Of a stretch of DNA of 23,949 bases, positions 7,505 to 15,108 are shown one piece after another. This stretch comes from Chloroflexota bacterium. GTDB lineage: Bacteria; Chloroflexota; UBA6077. Each line of letters begins with the position of its first letter. The stretch's first letter is position 1. The position numbers were made by a program, and so were the translations under genes. The notes under the pieces are model-generated. The model did no database searches, was not told the DNA's origin, and was given only the letters and a program-made list of their open reading frames with translations. The stretch covers positions 1 to 23,949 of the forward strand of contig JAJZRD010000018.1 in assembly GCA_021845945.1 (NCBI GenBank), in the 5' to 3' direction.

Positions 7505-7765
7505 CGGTATCGTGTCGTCTGTGAGCAGCAGTTGAAGCTGGCGGCTGCCGAGGGTCGTTGCCTCGTGACGCGGAATCGCAACGACTCCATTCTCCTGACC
7601 GTGAGGTTCTTCGAAATGGGCTGGCCCCATGCCGGCGTACTGATGGTCTCGGGCTCCCTGCCGGCGGACCGCTCTTCCGACCTCGCGGCCGCCCTGGCGG
7701 CTTACGAACGGGAGCACCATCACGGTCCATCCCCCTACACCATCGACTTTCTCAGGCTCCCCTGA
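7505..7765 (+). pseudogene. DUF5615-family PIN-like protein, 5'-truncated
   Basis: The readable part, from about 7520 to the stop at 7765, contains EQQLKLAAAEGRCLVTRNRN and later GWPHAGVLMV, with a YTIDFLRLP ending. This is the second half of DUF5615 proteins, small PIN-like proteins proposed to be toxins and often paired with DUF433 antitoxins. The first half, with the LLDE motif, is missing, and an in-frame stop at 7502-7504 closes the frame upstream. A TTG at 7532 could start a 77-residue product but has no ribosome binding site. An AGGAGG-ATG at about 7400-7412 opens a 41-codon frame out of register that I do not recognise. No DUF433 partner was seen. Confidence 0.65.
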
Positions 7766-7779
7766 TTTCTGTCGAGGTA

Positions 7780-7797
7780 CCGAAAGAGCCGTTTCGG
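7780..7797. terminator. stem-loop after the DUF5615 remnant
   Basis: CCGAAA-GAGCCG-TTTCGG, a perfect 6-bp stem 14 bases after the stop, without a T-tract. Confidence 0.35.
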
Positions 7798-7807
7798 CTG
7801 AGCCCGC

Positions 7808-7833
7808 CGTTCGGACTGTGGGATGGCCGAACG
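7808..7833. terminator. second stem-loop after the DUF5615 remnant
   Basis: CGTTCGG pairs perfectly with CCGAACG across a 12-base loop. With the preceding stem-loop it separates the remnant from the next gene; no T-tract follows. Confidence 0.35.
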
Positions 7834-7921
7834 CGATCGCGCAAGGCGTGTCGCGTCGACCGATGAGGCCCCTGCAGATACGCTGCTCCGAGGAGCCGCG
7901 GGTCCGAAACCCATGCAATAC

Positions 7922-7950
7922 TTGCATCTTTAACTCTTTCCTGCTTTAAT
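7922..7950 (+). promoter_or_regulatory. candidate housekeeping promoter for the YgjP-like gene
   Basis: TTGCAT, 17 bases, then TTTAAT (5/6 to the -10 consensus), in a short AT-rich stretch. The predicted transcript start is about 33 bases before the ATG at 7990. The -35 element matches only 3/6. Confidence 0.45.
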
Positions 7951-7989
7951 TGCCCCCAATCTTCACGGAGTCTCTCTCGTTCCCAGCCC

Positions 7990-8505
7990 ATGTCTGACCT
8001 TTCCTGGAGTATCCATATCCTGCGCAGCCCTCGAAGGACCAAGACCGTCGGAGCCCGACTGGTGGGCAACACGGTGGAGGTAAGGGTCCCTGCGGGGTTG
8101 GCGGTGGATCGGGAGAGGGAACTGGTCGACAAGCTGGTAACGCGACTTCGGGCCAGGGTCTCCCGTGCGGAACGGCTGCGGGATGAGGACCTCATGCTGC
8201 GTGCCCAGGAGCTGAACCGCCGCTACTTCGAGGGGAAGCTCCCGATCCTTTCCGTCCGGTACGTCACCAATCAGCACACCCGGTTCGGTAGCTGCACCCC
8301 CGACATCGGCGCCATCCGGCTGTCGGACCGCCTCGCCAGGGTGCCCGATTGGGTTCTCGACTACGTCCTGGTCCACGAGTTGGCCCATCTGATTCAGCCC
8401 AACCACTCGCCCGATTTCTGGAAGCTGGCCCGTCGGTACCCGAAGGCCGAGCGGGCCATCGGCTACCTCATGGCGATAGGGCTGGAAGAAGAAGTGGATG
8501 GTTAG
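7990..8505 (+). CDS. YgjP-like M48-type metallopeptidase (DUF45)
   Basis: A 171-residue soluble protein with the zinc motif HELAH (His129, Glu130, His133) followed by LIQPNH (His139), plus RFGSCTP near residue 98, which matches the R(W/F)GSC signature of DUF45/YgjP proteins. The length is typical for the shorter family members. The cellular substrate of this family is not well known. The start lacks a clear ribosome binding site (the nearest GGAG is over 20 bases away), so translation may depend on a short leader from the promoter at 7922-7950. The stop lies 22 bases before the next gene, which suggests co-transcription. Confidence 0.88.
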   Translation: MSDLSWSIHILRSPRRTKTVGARLVGNTVEVRVPAGLAVDRERELVDKLVTRLRARVSRAERLRDEDLMLRAQELNRRYFEGKLPILSVRYVTNQHTRFGSCTPDIGAIRLSDRLARVPDWVLDYVLVHELAHLIQPNHSPDFWKLARRYPKAERAIGYLMAIGLEEEVDG

Positions 8506-8527
8506 TGGAAGTAGAAGGAGATAGCGG

Positions 8528-9856
8528 ATGTCATCGGAGAGCCATAAGCGAAGCTTGAGTCAACTGGAGCTGCTGGATAAGGCGGCCCGATTACTGCCCG
8601 GGGGTACCCTGGGGATGTTCGGCCTACCCCGGGAGTTGGCCATCGTGCCGGCCTACGGGCGCGGCGCGAAGCTGTACGATGTGGACGGCAACGAGTACAT
8701 CGACTATCTGCTGGGCTCGGGGCCGCTGATCCTGGGACACGCCCACCCGGCCGTAGTCGCCGCGGTGCAGCAGCAGGCGGCGAGAGCCAGCACTTTCTAC
8801 TTCGTCAACGAGCCGGCGCTGGAGCTGGCGGAACTGATAGTCTCCGCCGTGCCCTGTGCCGAGAAGATAAGGTTCTGCAGCTCCGGCAACGAGGCCACCT
8901 TCTTCGCCATGCGACTGGCCCGGGCCCACACCGGGCGGCAGAAGGTGCTGAAGTTCGAGGGCGGCTTCCACGGGGTTCACGACTACGCCATCCTCAGCGT
9001 CTGGCCCAACGAGCCCTACAGCTCGAGGCCCAGGGTGGAGTCGGCGGGCGTCCCGGCCGGTGCCTCCGATACCGTGCTGATGGCTCCCTTCAACGACGTG
9101 GAGACCACGGCCGCCGTCATCGAGGCGAACCGCCAGGATCTGGCGGCGGTCATCGTGGAGCCCTTCCAGCGCTCCTACTCCCCCAGGCCCGGCTTCCTCC
9201 CCTTCCTCAGGGAGATCACCTCTCGCTACGGCATCGACCTGATCTTCGACGAGGTGGTCACCGGCTTCCGCTTCGCCTGGGGCGGCGCCCAGGAGTACTA
9301 CGGCGTCGTGCCGGACCTGGCATGCTTCGGCAAGATCATCGGCGGCGGGTATCCCCTGGCGGCGGTCTGCGGCCGGGAGGAGATCCTGGCCCTCTGCGAC
9401 AGCGGCCGCAAGGGTCAGCCCGACTACACCTACATGACGGGCACCCTCAGCGGCAACCCGGTGAGCGCCGCCGCGGGGGTCGCCACCCTCAAGGTGCTGA
9501 AGGAGCAGAACCTCTACCCAAGGATCCACCGGTCGACCGCGCGATTGAAGTCCGGGCTGCAGCAGATGCTGGCCGACGCCGGCCTGGTGGCCCAGGTGAC
9601 CGGCGAGGGGGGCGTGCTGCAGGTGGTGTTCACCGACCGGGAGATCGTCAACTGGCAGGACATCCGCTCCGGCGATCCGGTCAAGGCGGCGATCCTCTAC
9701 GGCACGGCGGTCAAGAACGGACTCTTCCTGTCGGTGCCCGACAAGGTCTACGTCTCGGCCGTGCACACCGACGAGGAGATCGATCGGGCACTGCGGGCCT
9801 TCCGCGCCGGCGTCGAAGCCGTCGTGGCTCTAACTGCGCAGCATGCGATCAAGTAG
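8528..9856 (+). CDS. class III aminotransferase, glutamate-1-semialdehyde 2,1-aminomutase-like
   Basis: A 442-residue PLP enzyme of the HemL-like branch. The PLP lysine is Lys269 in FGKIIGGGYPLAAVCG, Asp241 lies in DEVVTGFR, and the cofactor phosphate loop is CSSGNEATFFAMRLAR, where true HemL usually has SGTEA. The difference, and the absence of other haem genes here, suggest a relative acting on another amino acid or amine rather than the tetrapyrrole enzyme. AAGGAG lies seven bases before the ATG. It follows the YgjP-like gene closely and ends in a stem-loop directly after the stop. The next gene is another PLP enzyme. The exact substrate is unknown. Confidence 0.87.
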   Translation: MSSESHKRSLSQLELLDKAARLLPGGTLGMFGLPRELAIVPAYGRGAKLYDVDGNEYIDYLLGSGPLILGHAHPAVVAAVQQQAARASTFYFVNEPALELAELIVSAVPCAEKIRFCSSGNEATFFAMRLARAHTGRQKVLKFEGGFHGVHDYAILSVWPNEPYSSRPRVESAGVPAGASDTVLMAPFNDVETTAAVIEANRQDLAAVIVEPFQRSYSPRPGFLPFLREITSRYGIDLIFDEVVTGFRFAWGGAQEYYGVVPDLACFGKIIGGGYPLAAVCGREEILALCDSGRKGQPDYTYMTGTLSGNPVSAAAGVATLKVLKEQNLYPRIHRSTARLKSGLQQMLADAGLVAQVTGEGGVLQVVFTDREIVNWQDIRSGDPVKAAILYGTAVKNGLFLSVPDKVYVSAVHTDEEIDRALRAFRAGVEAVVALTAQHAIK

Positions 9857-9875
9857 CTTCAGGGCACCCCTGGAG
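9857..9875 (+). terminator. terminator-like hairpin directly after the aminotransferase stop
   Basis: CTTCAGGG-CAC-CCCTGGAG forms an 8-bp stem (one G-T pair) that begins at the base after the stop codon. No T-tract follows. Confidence 0.5.
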
Positions 9876-9886
9876 AACTCGTTCGC

Positions 9887-9943
9887 CGGTGGGGGCAGAG
9901 CTGCGTGTCTGCCCTGGGCGCACACGTAGCTGTGCCCCTACCG
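9887..9943. repeat. 57-bp near-perfect palindrome (large intergenic hairpin)
   Basis: Two 28-base arms flank a single central T at 9915. Of the 28 pairs, 23 are Watson-Crick, three are G-T and two are mismatches. Each arm can also fold alone, for example GGGCAGA with TCTGCCC. It lies between two PLP-enzyme genes, 31 bases before the next start. It looks like a dispersed hairpin element of the REP/MITE kind, though the window has no second copy. It could also serve as a two-way terminator or mRNA-stabilising hairpin. Confidence 0.75.
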
Positions 9944-9974
9944 TCCACGACGCGGCCCTGGGAAGGAGTCCCAC

Positions 9975-11126
9975 TTGTCTTCGGAATCGAATCCTCACCT
10001 CGATACGTTGCTGGCCCAGGTGGGCACAAACCACCCGGATCCCACCGGCAGCATGTCCGTTCCCATCTATCAGACCGCCATCTTCCGCCACCCGGGGCTG
10101 GGCCAGAGCACCGGCTACGACTACTCCCGCACCGCGAACCCGACCAGGACGGCCCTGGAGGAGGCGATCGCCCGGCTGGAGGGCGGCGCCCGGGGGCTCG
10201 CCTTCGCTTCCGGCATGGCGGCCATCACCACCCTGGCGATGCTGTTCCGCTTCGGCGACCACCTGGTGATCTCCGACGATCTGTATGGGGGCACCTACCG
10301 GCTGTTCGAGAAGGTGCTCGCGCCCCTCGGCCTGACGGCCACCTACGTGGACACCGGCGACCTGGCCGCCGTCGCGCATGCGCTGCGGCCCTCCACCCGG
10401 GCACTCTTCGTCGAGACCCCCACCAATCCCATGATGAAGATCAGCGATCTCGCCACCCTGGCCGCACTGGCACGGGAGCGGGGTCTCCTCACCATGGTCG
10501 ACAACACCTTCATGACCCCCTACCTCCAGCGGCCCCTCGCCCTGGGGTGCGACCTGGTGGTCCACTCGGCCACCAAGTACCTGGGCGGACACAACGACCT
10601 GGTGGCCGGGCTGATAGTGGCCCGCGACCAGGACCTGGGCGATCGCGTGGCTGCTCTGCAGAACGCAACCGGGGCCGTGTTGGGACCCATGGACTGCTGG
10701 CTGCTGCTGAGGGGCATGAAGACCCTGGGTGTGCGGCTCGACCGGCAGCAGCAGAACGCTCGCCGCATTGCCGGGTGGCTCCAGGGGCATCCACGGGTGG
10801 AAAGGGTCTACTACCCCGCCCTGCCCGGCCATCCGGGAGGGGAGATCCATCGTCGCCAGGCGGAGGGCGCGGGCGGCATGGTGTCCTTCTCCGTCCGTGA
10901 GGAGGCCCAGGTGGAGAGGGCGCTCAGCCGGGTCCGACTGATCGCCTTCGCCGAGAGCCTGGGTGGGGTGGAAAGCCTCATCACCTTCCCCGCCCTGCAG
11001 ACCCACGCCGACGTGCCGAAGGCGATGCGGGAGCGGTTGGGCATCACCAACCGTCTGCTGCGGCTCTCCGTGGGCATCGAGGCCGCCGAGGACCTGATCG
11101 CCGACCTGGAGCAGGCGCTGTCGTAA
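9975..11126 (+). CDS. Cys/Met metabolism PLP-dependent enzyme (cystathionine gamma-synthase/lyase-like)
   Basis: A 383-residue fold-type I PLP enzyme of the trans-sulfuration family. The PLP lysine is Lys201 in SATKYLGGHND, Asp176 lies in VDNTF, and YDYSRTANPTR (Tyr50, Arg52) is the signature that contacts the cofactor phosphate of the neighbouring subunit. The length and full C-terminus match cystathionine gamma-synthases, gamma-lyases and beta-lyases, which cannot be told apart by eye. The start is TTG at 9975 with AAGGAG six bases upstream; no better ATG is present. The N-terminus (MSSES) is the same as that of the preceding gene, probably by chance. The large palindrome just upstream may separate its transcription from the aminotransferase. 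Confidence 0.9.
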   Translation: MSSESNPHLDTLLAQVGTNHPDPTGSMSVPIYQTAIFRHPGLGQSTGYDYSRTANPTRTALEEAIARLEGGARGLAFASGMAAITTLAMLFRFGDHLVISDDLYGGTYRLFEKVLAPLGLTATYVDTGDLAAVAHALRPSTRALFVETPTNPMMKISDLATLAALARERGLLTMVDNTFMTPYLQRPLALGCDLVVHSATKYLGGHNDLVAGLIVARDQDLGDRVAALQNATGAVLGPMDCWLLLRGMKTLGVRLDRQQQNARRIAGWLQGHPRVERVYYPALPGHPGGEIHRRQAEGAGGMVSFSVREEAQVERALSRVRLIAFAESLGGVESLITFPALQTHADVPKAMRERLGITNRLLRLSVGIEAAEDLIADLEQALS

Positions 11127-11134
11127 GTCCGCCC

Positions 11135-11155
11135 GGATAGCCAAAATGGGCTACC
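11135..11155 (+). terminator. terminator-like hairpin after the Cys/Met enzyme
   Basis: GGATAGCC pairs with GGCTACC with one bulged A and a loop of AAAATG, nine bases after the stop. No T-tract follows. A second small stem, CCCGA-TCCA-TCGGG (11154-11167), overlaps the -35 region of the next promoter. Confidence 0.4.
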
Positions 11156-11164
11156 CGATCCATC

Positions 11165-11193
11165 GGGACAAAAGCCCTTCACTGCGCTATACT
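11165..11193 (+). promoter_or_regulatory. candidate housekeeping promoter for the GH5-like gene
   Basis: GGGACA (4/6), 17 bases, then TATACT (5/6). The predicted transcript start near 11200 gives a leader of about 50 bases before the ATG at 11251. It supports that ATG over an earlier in-frame ATG at 11146, which would lie upstream of the promoter. Confidence 0.5.
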
Positions 11194-11250
11194 CAGACAG
11201 CACCCACCACCTACATCCCCACGGATTCCCCTTCTGGAGGTTCCAGAATC

Positions 11251-13500
11251 ATGGTGTTGTCTACCAGGCTGCGGCTGATCGCCACGGCAGCCTTGCTGTT
11301 AATGCTGATGCTGCTGGCCGCGGCCGTTCGATCCGCCGGGGCGGCGGCGGCGGCGGCGCCGACCGAGGCCTCCATCGAGGGCGGTAGGCTCGCCCTGCCC
11401 GGGAAGGGTCCATCCTTCCTGGTGGCCATCAACTACGAGGGACCGTCCGATCGCGCCTGGCAGATGTGGGAGGACGGCCAGTTCGACCCCGGGCTGATCG
11501 AGGCCGACCTCCGCCGGGCCCGTGATGCCGGCTTCTCCACGGTGCGGGTCTTCGTGAAGCCACCCCTGGTCCAGGCGATCCAGGCCAACCGCTGGGATAA
11601 GCTGGACAGCTTCCTCTCCCTGGCACAGAGGCAGGGGCTGTCGGTGATCCTCGCCCTGTACGATTACGCCGAGCGGGATCTCTCCAAGGTGGCCGACGTG
11701 GACGGCAAGATCGCCGCTCGCTACGCCGGCAACTCCACGATCCTGGCCTACGATCTGAAGAACGAGCCCCACTTCAGCGACCTGGCCTCGGCCATATACC
11801 CCGGCGGCGCCAGGTGCCCCATCCAGACGGCCGGCTCCGATGCCACCCTGAGGAGCTATCAGGATTTCGTGGCGGCCGCCGGGGCCTGGGTCACCGACCG
11901 CAACTACCTGGTCTCCATCCTGGATTACGTGGACTCTCCCGAGGGGCGGAGGTGGGATGGCTTGCTGGGCACGGTCAACGCCTCCCTCTCCATGTGGCTG
12001 CAGCCCCAGATCGATGCCATCCGTAAGGTGGACAACAGGCACCCCATCACCGTGGCCTACAGCGACCTGGCCCTGGCCAAGCTGCCCGCCAACGGCACCC
12101 TGGACTACATCACCGCCCACCGCTACCCCAACGCCAGCGGCAAGGCCCTGGACGGGGTGGCGCGATCGCTGAACAACCTGCGCTCCAGCTTCCCGGGCAA
12201 GCCGATCCTGCTGGGGGAGTTCGGTTTCTCCACCTCGGGCATGTCGCCTGAGGAGAGCGCCAACTACGAGACGGCGGTCTACCTGCTGCTGGCCTCGGAG
12301 GGGCTGGGGGGCGGCGCGAAGTGGATGCTGAACGACTTCCCCAAAGGGGCCAACCCGAAGCAGAACGCTTACGGTGCCTTCCTGGCCGATGGCTCGGGCA
12401 AGCCGGTGGTGCCGGCCGTGAGGGGGCTAGCCGACTATCTGAACCGGGGTCCCGCGGGCGGCGGCTACCTCTACGTCCTGGACAAGCCGTCACCCGGCTA
12501 CCGCTGGGCCTACGAGGCCAACGACGCCCTCATCCTCAGCGCCGCCGGCTACAAGGGCTCCCGGGTCAGCTTCGACGCCGACCGGCTTTCCCAGCTCTTC
12601 CTCAGCTGGACCGATCCCAGGACCATGAGGATCTACTCCACCTCTCACACCGACCTGGATCTGGATCCGGCGTCCCTGGTTCGGGATCCCAAGATGGGGT
12701 CGGGCTACTCCCTGGTGAGGGTGGACGGGGGAGCCAGGGTGCCCGTGCCGTTCAGCCAGAACGGCTCTCGGGTGAAGATGTCGCTGGACGGGGAGCGGTG
12801 GTACGAGTTGACACTGCCCCGGTCCCAGGATGCGAGCAACGCACCCCGGCCCCTGGACTACGACGTCCCCAACGGCCACTTCTTCACCCAGGCCAACGGC
12901 AGGCCGCTGGGGACCAATCCCGCCGGCTTCGCCGTGACCGACGAGGGCGACGTCCGCTTCTGGGGCGAGTTCCAGAGGCTGGGCGGGGTGGAGGCCCTGG
13001 GCTATCCCGTCACCCAGCGTTTCGCCCTGGACGGCTTCACCACCCAGGCCTTCCAGAAGGGGGTCCTCCAGTGGAGGCCCGAGGTGAAGCAGGCCTACTT
13101 CTTGAACACCTTCGACCTGATACACGACCGGAAGCTTGACGACTGGCTCCTCACCTATCGCCAGACGCCGAGGCCTTTCGACCCGAGTCCCGATACAGGG
13201 CTGCCCTGGGACAAGGTGGTGGCACGCCACCTGGCCCTCCTGGACAAGAACCAGGCCGTCAAAGAGCGGTTCCTCTCCAACCCCGCCTGGCTCCAGCAGT
13301 ACGGGCTGCCAGTGGCCTACGCCGACGCGGGCAACTCCTTCGTGGTTCGCGCCCAGAGGGCGACCTTCCAGTACTGGAAGGAGGACGTTCCCTGGGCGAA
13401 GAAGGGGGACATCACCGTGGCCAACGGCGGCGACCTGGCCAAGGAGGCCTACCTCTGGCCGGTGGAGGCGTCCATCCCCCAGCCCCCGCCCTCCCGTTAG
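11251..13500 (+). CDS. secreted GH5-like glycoside hydrolase with LGFP-like C-terminal domain
   Basis: A 749-residue exported protein. The ATG at 11251 has GGAGG ten bases upstream and begins a signal peptide with an alanine-rich end near residue 35. Residues of about 50-400 form a TIM-barrel glycosidase domain with the acid/base Glu172 in DLKNEPHF and the nucleophile Glu323 in LLGEFGFST, the clan GH-A arrangement seen in GH5 mannanases and cellulases. The middle (about 410-530) is not recognised. Residues of about 542-660 carry GFAVTD, FWGEFQRLGGVEALGYP and AFQKGVLQWRPE, an LGFP-like repeat common in secreted Chloroflexota proteins and thought to bind the cell surface or polysaccharide. The substrate is unknown. 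It stands alone between a promoter and a terminator-like hairpin. Confidence 0.82.
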   Translation: MVLSTRLRLIATAALLLMLMLLAAAVRSAGAAAAAAPTEASIEGGRLALPGKGPSFLVAINYEGPSDRAWQMWEDGQFDPGLIEADLRRARDAGFSTVRVFVKPPLVQAIQANRWDKLDSFLSLAQRQGLSVILALYDYAERDLSKVADVDGKIAARYAGNSTILAYDLKNEPHFSDLASAIYPGGARCPIQTAGSDATLRSYQDFVAAAGAWVTDRNYLVSILDYVDSPEGRRWDGLLGTVNASLSMWLQPQIDAIRKVDNRHPITVAYSDLALAKLPANGTLDYITAHRYPNASGKALDGVARSLNNLRSSFPGKPILLGEFGFSTSGMSPEESANYETAVYLLLASEGLGGGAKWMLNDFPKGANPKQNAYGAFLADGSGKPVVPAVRGLADYLNRGPAGGGYLYVLDKPSPGYRWAYEANDALILSAAGYKGSRVSFDADRLSQLFLSWTDPRTMRIYSTSHTDLDLDPASLVRDPKMGSGYSLVRVDGGARVPVPFSQNGSRVKMSLDGERWYELTLPRSQDASNAPRPLDYDVPNGHFFTQANGRPLGTNPAGFAVTDEGDVRFWGEFQRLGGVEALGYPVTQRFALDGFTTQAFQKGVLQWRPEVKQAYFLNTFDLIHDRKLDDWLLTYRQTPRPFDPSPDTGLPWDKVVARHLALLDKNQAVKERFLSNPAWLQQYGLPVAYADAGNSFVVRAQRATFQYWKEDVPWAKKGDITVANGGDLAKEAYLWPVEASIPQPPPSR

Positions 13501-13505
13501 GTCCG

Positions 13506-13526
13506 GCCTCTGCCGAGGGCGGAGGC
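13506..13526 (+). terminator. terminator-like hairpin after the GH5-like gene
   Basis: GCCTCTGCC-GAG-GGCGGAGGC is a 9-bp stem (one G-T pair) five bases after the stop. It has no T-tract, like the other 3' hairpins in this window. Confidence 0.55.
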
Positions 13527-13628
13527 GATGGTGAAGGGGGCTTGCATCTTGCATCATCTTCGGTCTCGGCCCAGTGAAGGGCGACGGCGTGGGTGTGCCG
13601 GGGTGGCGCAGAAAGGAGCAGACCGAAG

Positions 13629-13817
13629 ATGAAGCTGGAGCTGCAGCAGCACGAGGTGTTGCTGCTGATGCAGATCCTCAGAGAGTACATCTCCAACCTG
13701 CGCATGGAGATCTCGAATACCGAGCAGTACGAGATGCGGGAATCCTTGAAGCAGGAAGAGGGAAAGATCAAGAGCATACTCGCTCGGCTAGAGGATATCA
13801 GCCCCGTCCGACCGTGA
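13629..13817 (+). CDS. small conserved coiled-coil protein
   Basis: A 62-residue, highly charged and helical protein. The pattern ELQQHEVLLLMQILREYIS followed by LRMEISNT and a Glu/Lys-rich tail predicts two short amphipathic helices forming a coiled-coil hairpin. It resembles small hypothetical proteins I associate with Chloroflexota and Actinomycetota genomes, with no assigned function. The start is ATG at 13629 with AAAGGAG about ten bases upstream; an upstream extension to 13593 would add 12 residues without a good site. It points toward the RraA gene on the other strand, 42 bp away. Confidence 0.68.
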   Translation: MKLELQQHEVLLLMQILREYISNLRMEISNTEQYEMRESLKQEEGKIKSILARLEDISPVRP

Positions 13818-13859
13818 ACCGGGCCGTAGGAGTCCGCACCAGCAGGCGGCCGATCGTCC

Positions 13860-14555
13860 CTACTCCACGATCTGGCACCCCTTCTCCGCCAGGGTCTTAT
13901 TGACCCAGTCCGGGATCAGCTTGCCCGATTGGATCTCCTTGACCGTCTTCTCTTCCTTGGCGATGATCGCCCTGGTCCGCGCGATCACCAGCTCGGCGTC
14001 GGCCTTGGGCACCACCACCACGCCGTCGTCGTCCCCCACGATGATGTCGCCGGGATTGACGATGACGCCGCCACAGGAAACCGGCACGTTGACCTCGCCG
14101 GGTCCGTCCTTCATGGGGCTGTTAGGGGTGAGACCCCGGGCGAAGACGGGCAGGCCCACCTCCCGCAGCCCCGCGACGTCGCGGGCCAGGCCGTCGGTGA
14201 CCATGCCGGCCAGCCCTCTGGCCTTGGCCATCATGCTGGTCAGGTCGCCCCAGGTGGCGTTGGTCTCGTACTCGTAGTTGGCGATCACCAGCACGTCGCC
14301 GGGCTGGGCCAACTCCAGCGCCTTGTAGATCAGCAGGTTGTCGCAGGGGCGAGTCCGCACGGTGATGGCGGGCCCGGCCACCCTCCAGCCGGGCACCACA
14401 GGCTTGATGGTGTAGTGCATGGCGCCGAAGCGCCCCAGGGCGTCGCAGACGTTGCAGGCTATGAACTCCTTGAAGGGCTCCACCAGATGGCGAGGCGGGC
14501 GCTCGACCCTGGTGTGGACGATGAAGCCGAGGTTCTTCTCCTGGGGTGCACTCAT
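13860..14555 (-). CDS. RraA-family protein (4-hydroxy-4-methyl-2-oxoglutarate aldolase-like)
   Basis: A 231-residue cytoplasmic protein of the RraA/HMG aldolase family. It contains CDALGRFGAM near residue 37, the active-site motif DGLARD (Asp121, Arg125, Asp126) with which these enzymes bind oxoacid and divalent metal, and PGDIIVGDDDGVVVVP. Members cleave 4-carboxy-4-hydroxy-2-oxoadipate or similar acids, and some distant relatives inhibit RNase E. The intact DxxxRD motif favours an aldolase or decarboxylase. The start is ATG at 14555 with AAGGAG nine bases upstream. An in-frame ATG at 14591 lies at or before the predicted transcript start and is rejected. No pathway partners are adjacent. 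Confidence 0.88.
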   Translation of the reverse strand: MSAPQEKNLGFIVHTRVERPPRHLVEPFKEFIACNVCDALGRFGAMHYTIKPVVPGWRVAGPAITVRTRPCDNLLIYKALELAQPGDVLVIANYEYETNATWGDLTSMMAKARGLAGMVTDGLARDVAGLREVGLPVFARGLTPNSPMKDGPGEVNVPVSCGGVIVNPGDIIVGDDDGVVVVPKADAELVIARTRAIIAKEEKTVKEIQSGKLIPDWVNKTLAEKGCQIVE

Positions 14556-14591
14556 GCTTCTTTGCTCCTTTTCATCCGCAGTGGCGCCCAC

Positions 14592-14620
14592 AAGCTAGCA
14601 TCGGTGGCACTCGGTGTCAA
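14592..14620 (-). promoter_or_regulatory. promoter of the RraA-family gene
   Basis: On the minus strand a perfect -35 TTGACA, 17 bases, then TAGCTT (3/6). The transcript would start near 14585, giving a leader of about 30 bases with the ribosome binding site. Confidence 0.55.
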
Positions 14621-14691
14621 CGTCCAGGTCCGTTTCCTGCACGATAAGCGGGAAGATGTCGGCGGGGGACGCCGTGACGGAAGGAGCCAGG

Positions 14692-14925
14692 ATGATGATC
14701 TCTCCCAAATCTGTCTCTCGGTTCCTTGCCAGCGATAGGGGCAGGTGGGTTCGCATCGGTGCCGGATTGGGGCTCGTGGCCTCCGGCTGGAGGCGCGGCG
14801 GCGCGGGCGGCCTTGCCATGGCCCTAGTCGGTCTGGTGCCCTTGACCTGTGGAGCCTTCGATCTCTGCCTGATCAGCTTCCTGCTTGGAGGCCCCCTGCG
14901 GGGGCAGGAGATTCGCGAGGGCTAG
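14692..14925 (+). CDS. DUF2892-type small membrane protein
   Basis: A 77-residue inner-membrane protein. The segment SDRGRWVRIGAGLGLVASG followed by a short loop and LAMALVGLVPLTCGAFDLC is the DUF2892 pattern: two transmembrane helices, often ending in a cysteine-containing turn and a short SLLG-like tail. Some DUF2892 domains are fused to rhodaneses; here it stands alone. AAGGAG lies five bases before the ATG at 14692 (eight before the ATG at 14695, an equal choice). It is transcribed divergently from the RraA-family gene. Confidence 0.72.
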   Translation: MMISPKSVSRFLASDRGRWVRIGAGLGLVASGWRRGGAGGLAMALVGLVPLTCGAFDLCLISFLLGGPLRGQEIREG

Positions 14926-14991
14926 GCCGCTGAGGTAGCAGGACCTCCGAACCCTTTCGCCCCAGCTCCCGGTTCGGATGGCAGGGACGTT

Positions 14992-15005
14992 CCACCCCAG
15001 GGTGG
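14992..15005. terminator. short GC hairpin between the DUF2892 and membrane-protein genes
   Basis: CCACCC-CA-GGGTGG, 66 bases after the DUF2892 stop. The loop is very small and there is no T-tract, so support is weak. Confidence 0.25.
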
Positions 15006-15108
15006 GGCGCCCGGGACCAGGACTCCGCGACCTCCTTCTGCCATCACAACGTCAACGGTCTCCTGAGGAGGGATCGCCGTCGCGAGGGTCGGAATTGGAG
15101 GAGGGCAG

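Noticed and set aside
7410..7535. 41-codon frame with AGGAGG and ATG ahead of the DUF5615 remnant
   Set aside because: It is out of frame with the DUF5615 homology and does not resemble a DUF433 or other antitoxin; kept only as a note.
7833..7840. GCGATCGC octamers (also near 10165, 10639 and 22034), as in the cyanobacterial HIP1 repeat
   Set aside because: About four copies in 24 kb is only slightly more than expected at this GC content, and most lie within genes.
8528..9989. Identical MSSES N-termini of the two neighbouring PLP enzymes
   Set aside because: The codons differ and similarity ends after five residues, so shared origin is not supported.
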